Shown: one piece after another, positions 62,981 to 64,000 of the stretch
Position numbering within the stretch: the stretch's first letter is position 1
Layout: the number at the start of each line of letters is the position of its first letter
DNA from: Cephalopachus bancanus
Taxonomy: Eukaryota > Chordata > Mammalia > Primates > Tarsiidae
Assembly: GCA_027257055.1 (NCBI GenBank)
Contig: JAPVLO010002670.1
Coordinates: 1 to 64,000 of the forward strand
Direction of reading: 5' to 3'
Length of the DNA stretch: 64,000 nucleotides
Position numbers and translations under genes: made by a program
The notes under the pieces: generated by a model
What the model was told of the DNA's origin: nothing
Database searches by the model: none
The model's input: only the letters and a program-made list of their open reading frames with translations

Positions 62981-64000
62981 ATGCCCTCACAACAAGCCTA
63001 ACACAGGCCGTCTGCGCTTATTCAGCAAGGCAAAAGGGAGAATGACTGCATTTCGCAGCATAGGGAAACGGCAACGGGAAAAACTTCATAGTATTCAAAA
63101 CGAAAGCAAGTACTGCTTTTCTTCAAGTGAGTGTGTAGCACTCATTTTACTCAGTGTGTGGCACAATTTACATGCTCATTCCAAAATGTGAACTATTGAC
63201 ATATGGCTCTTCTATGATAAATCAAGCTGTACCTTGAGAATCATTTATTACACCGTACACCAAGCAAGAAGAAAACTACCAGCAAATAAAAAACAACGCA
63301 GTAGACGTTTGACACGGCGTTTCCCAAGCTGATACACACTCACAACGAGGGAGAGAAGCTGTCAGTCTTACTCTGAATGCCCGGAGGAGCAACTGCTTTG
63401 GTTGGAAGAGGGACAGGTAAAATCCAAAACATTGTAGAATTCAATAGGTGAACCAATAATGCTTTCCCAAAAGTAACAGTGAATCGGTCATTTCACTCAG
63501 GGTGGCACCATCGTGTTGCGCATTCTTATACAGGAAACATTTCATACAGCTCTGCTAGGCATATGCACTCAGTGTAGTATGATGTACGTTGAAGAGAAAC
63601 AGGGAGAATCAGGTATCACACCAAAGACACAGCCAGTATAATCGTTGTTGCCATTCAGTGACGTGCAGTTTTGAGGAATGTCTCCCATGGAAGACTCTTA
63701 TTTTCCGGAAACGAAACAGAGGCTCTCGGGCCTTGTTGTCAAATGAATCCGCAGAGCATTGTATTCGGTATTTGATGCCCGTGTAAACAGAGGAAACTTT
63801 TCAGCATTCACGGTGAATGAAGCCTGCTTGGTGACCAATGGCTGTGGAGATCTGGTTCCAGTGAGGGCAGCACGTGAGGTTGCACTCTGGTCACCCAACG
63901 CTCCTGACTCTATAGTGTATACGCAGGGACGCTCTGAGAATCAGGGATGAGAGCGTGCACAAAGCCAGCTTAATACAGACTGCAATGAATAGCAGTGCAG
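62981..64000 (+). repeat. HOR copy type X, partial at right edge
   Basis: Third X copy, cut by the window end in the M4/M5 region: gtttgacacggcg near 63306, gttgcgcattc near 63513, ttgttgtcaaatgaatcc near 63734, gtgagggcagcacgtgagg near 63860. Confidence 0.85.

Larger units (their letters stand above)
1..64000 (+). repeat. Satellite array filling the whole window (6-monomer HOR family)
   Basis: One satellite family covers every part of the window in a single orientation. The anchor ATGCACCCTCACAACAAG recurs at 448, 2630, 4812, 6993, 9175, 11357, 13538, 15712, 17894, 20077, 22258, 24440, 26622, 28804 and 30986, and in slightly changed form at 33150, 39341, 41516, 43688, 45852, 48030, 50194, 52309, 54442, 56576, 58709, 60858 and 62981. 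Spacing is 2,174-2,183 bp up to 30986 and about 2,115-2,178 bp from 39341 on. I found no unique sequence, transposon, microsatellite island, tRNA, rRNA or conserved coding region between copies. Such arrays are typical of centromeric or pericentromeric heterochromatin in eukaryotes; a heterochromatic sex chromosome is an alternative. Confidence 0.98.
50001..64000 (+). repeat. Block III: X-Y-Z HOR cycle, 18-monomer period of about 6.4 kb
   Basis: Three HOR types recur in fixed order X (50194), Y (52309), Z (54442), X (56576), Y (58709), Z (60858), X (62981). Anchor distances between like types are 6,382 and 6,405 (X), 6,400 (Y) and 6,416 bp (Z). X has gtttgacacg(g)cg, gttgcgcattc, ttgttgtcaaatgaat and gtgagggcagcacgtgagg. 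Y has gtagtatggtgtacg, tgggttac.ttgtatcgcagcg and gtttaaaacagg. Z has an insertion before the anchor, gggttaaaacaattttg and gcattgtccaaggg. The array continues off the right edge. Confidence 0.88.

Noticed and set aside
1..64000. Alpha satellite of primates
   Set aside because: Monomer length (about 364 bp) is near the 340-bp dimers of some monkeys, but I see none of the usual alpha satellite words apart from the weak CENP-B-like string.
1..64000. CRISPR array, rDNA, tRNA cluster or telomere
   Set aside because: Repeats are contiguous and kilobase-sized without unique spacers; no rRNA or tRNA cores and no TTAGGG-type runs were seen.
1..64000. Tandem gene family or integrated viral repeats
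   Set aside because: No long open frame, no polymerase, capsid or integrase motif, and the monomer structure explains all of the sequence outside the disturbed zone.

Overview
The whole 64 kb is one head-to-tail tandem satellite array with no gene, RNA gene, transposon or unique DNA that I can recognise. The basic block is a monomer of about 342-376 bp (mean about 364 bp). Six diverged monomers (M1-M6) form a higher-order repeat (HOR) of 2,182 bp, repeated in one orientation across the window. This is how centromeric or other heterochromatic satellite of a eukaryotic chromosome looks in a long-read assembly. A vertebrate is my best guess, but the species cannot be named from the sequence, and centromere function is inference.

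Layout. (1) Positions 1-~32,290: block I, almost identical 2,182-bp 6-mer copies (type A); the array continues off the left edge. (2) ~32,290-33,917: a short stretch of a diverged HOR type. (3) 33,918-37,277: a disturbed zone made of an A/G-rich stretch of about 1 kb, a 1.5-kb stretch that reads as a fine mosaic of monomers three places apart, and a G/T-rich stretch of about 0.83 kb. The mosaic and the parts of both skewed stretches that I could align still follow the satellite. (4) 37,278-~50,000: block II, in which two HOR types (A' and B) alternate, giving a 12-monomer period of about 4.34 kb. (5) ~50,000-64,000: block III, in which three HOR types (X, Y, Z) cycle, giving an 18-monomer period of about 6.4 kb.

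The array is therefore organised at several nested scales: 364-bp monomer, probable ancestral trimer (about 1.09 kb), 6-mer (2.18 kb), 12-mer (4.34 kb) and 18-mer (6.4 kb). A homogeneous, apparently young block on the left abuts older, more diverged blocks on the right, which is what layered expansion at the edge of a centromeric array would give. Monomers M2 and M5 carry a degenerate match to the CENP-B box at the same place, and M4 carries a conserved 15-16 bp dyad.

Cautions. Many differences between copies are homopolymer-type or single-base deletions, and the disturbed zone may be a consensus artefact of assembly. The recurring short ORFs owe their identity to homogenisation and are not annotated as genes.
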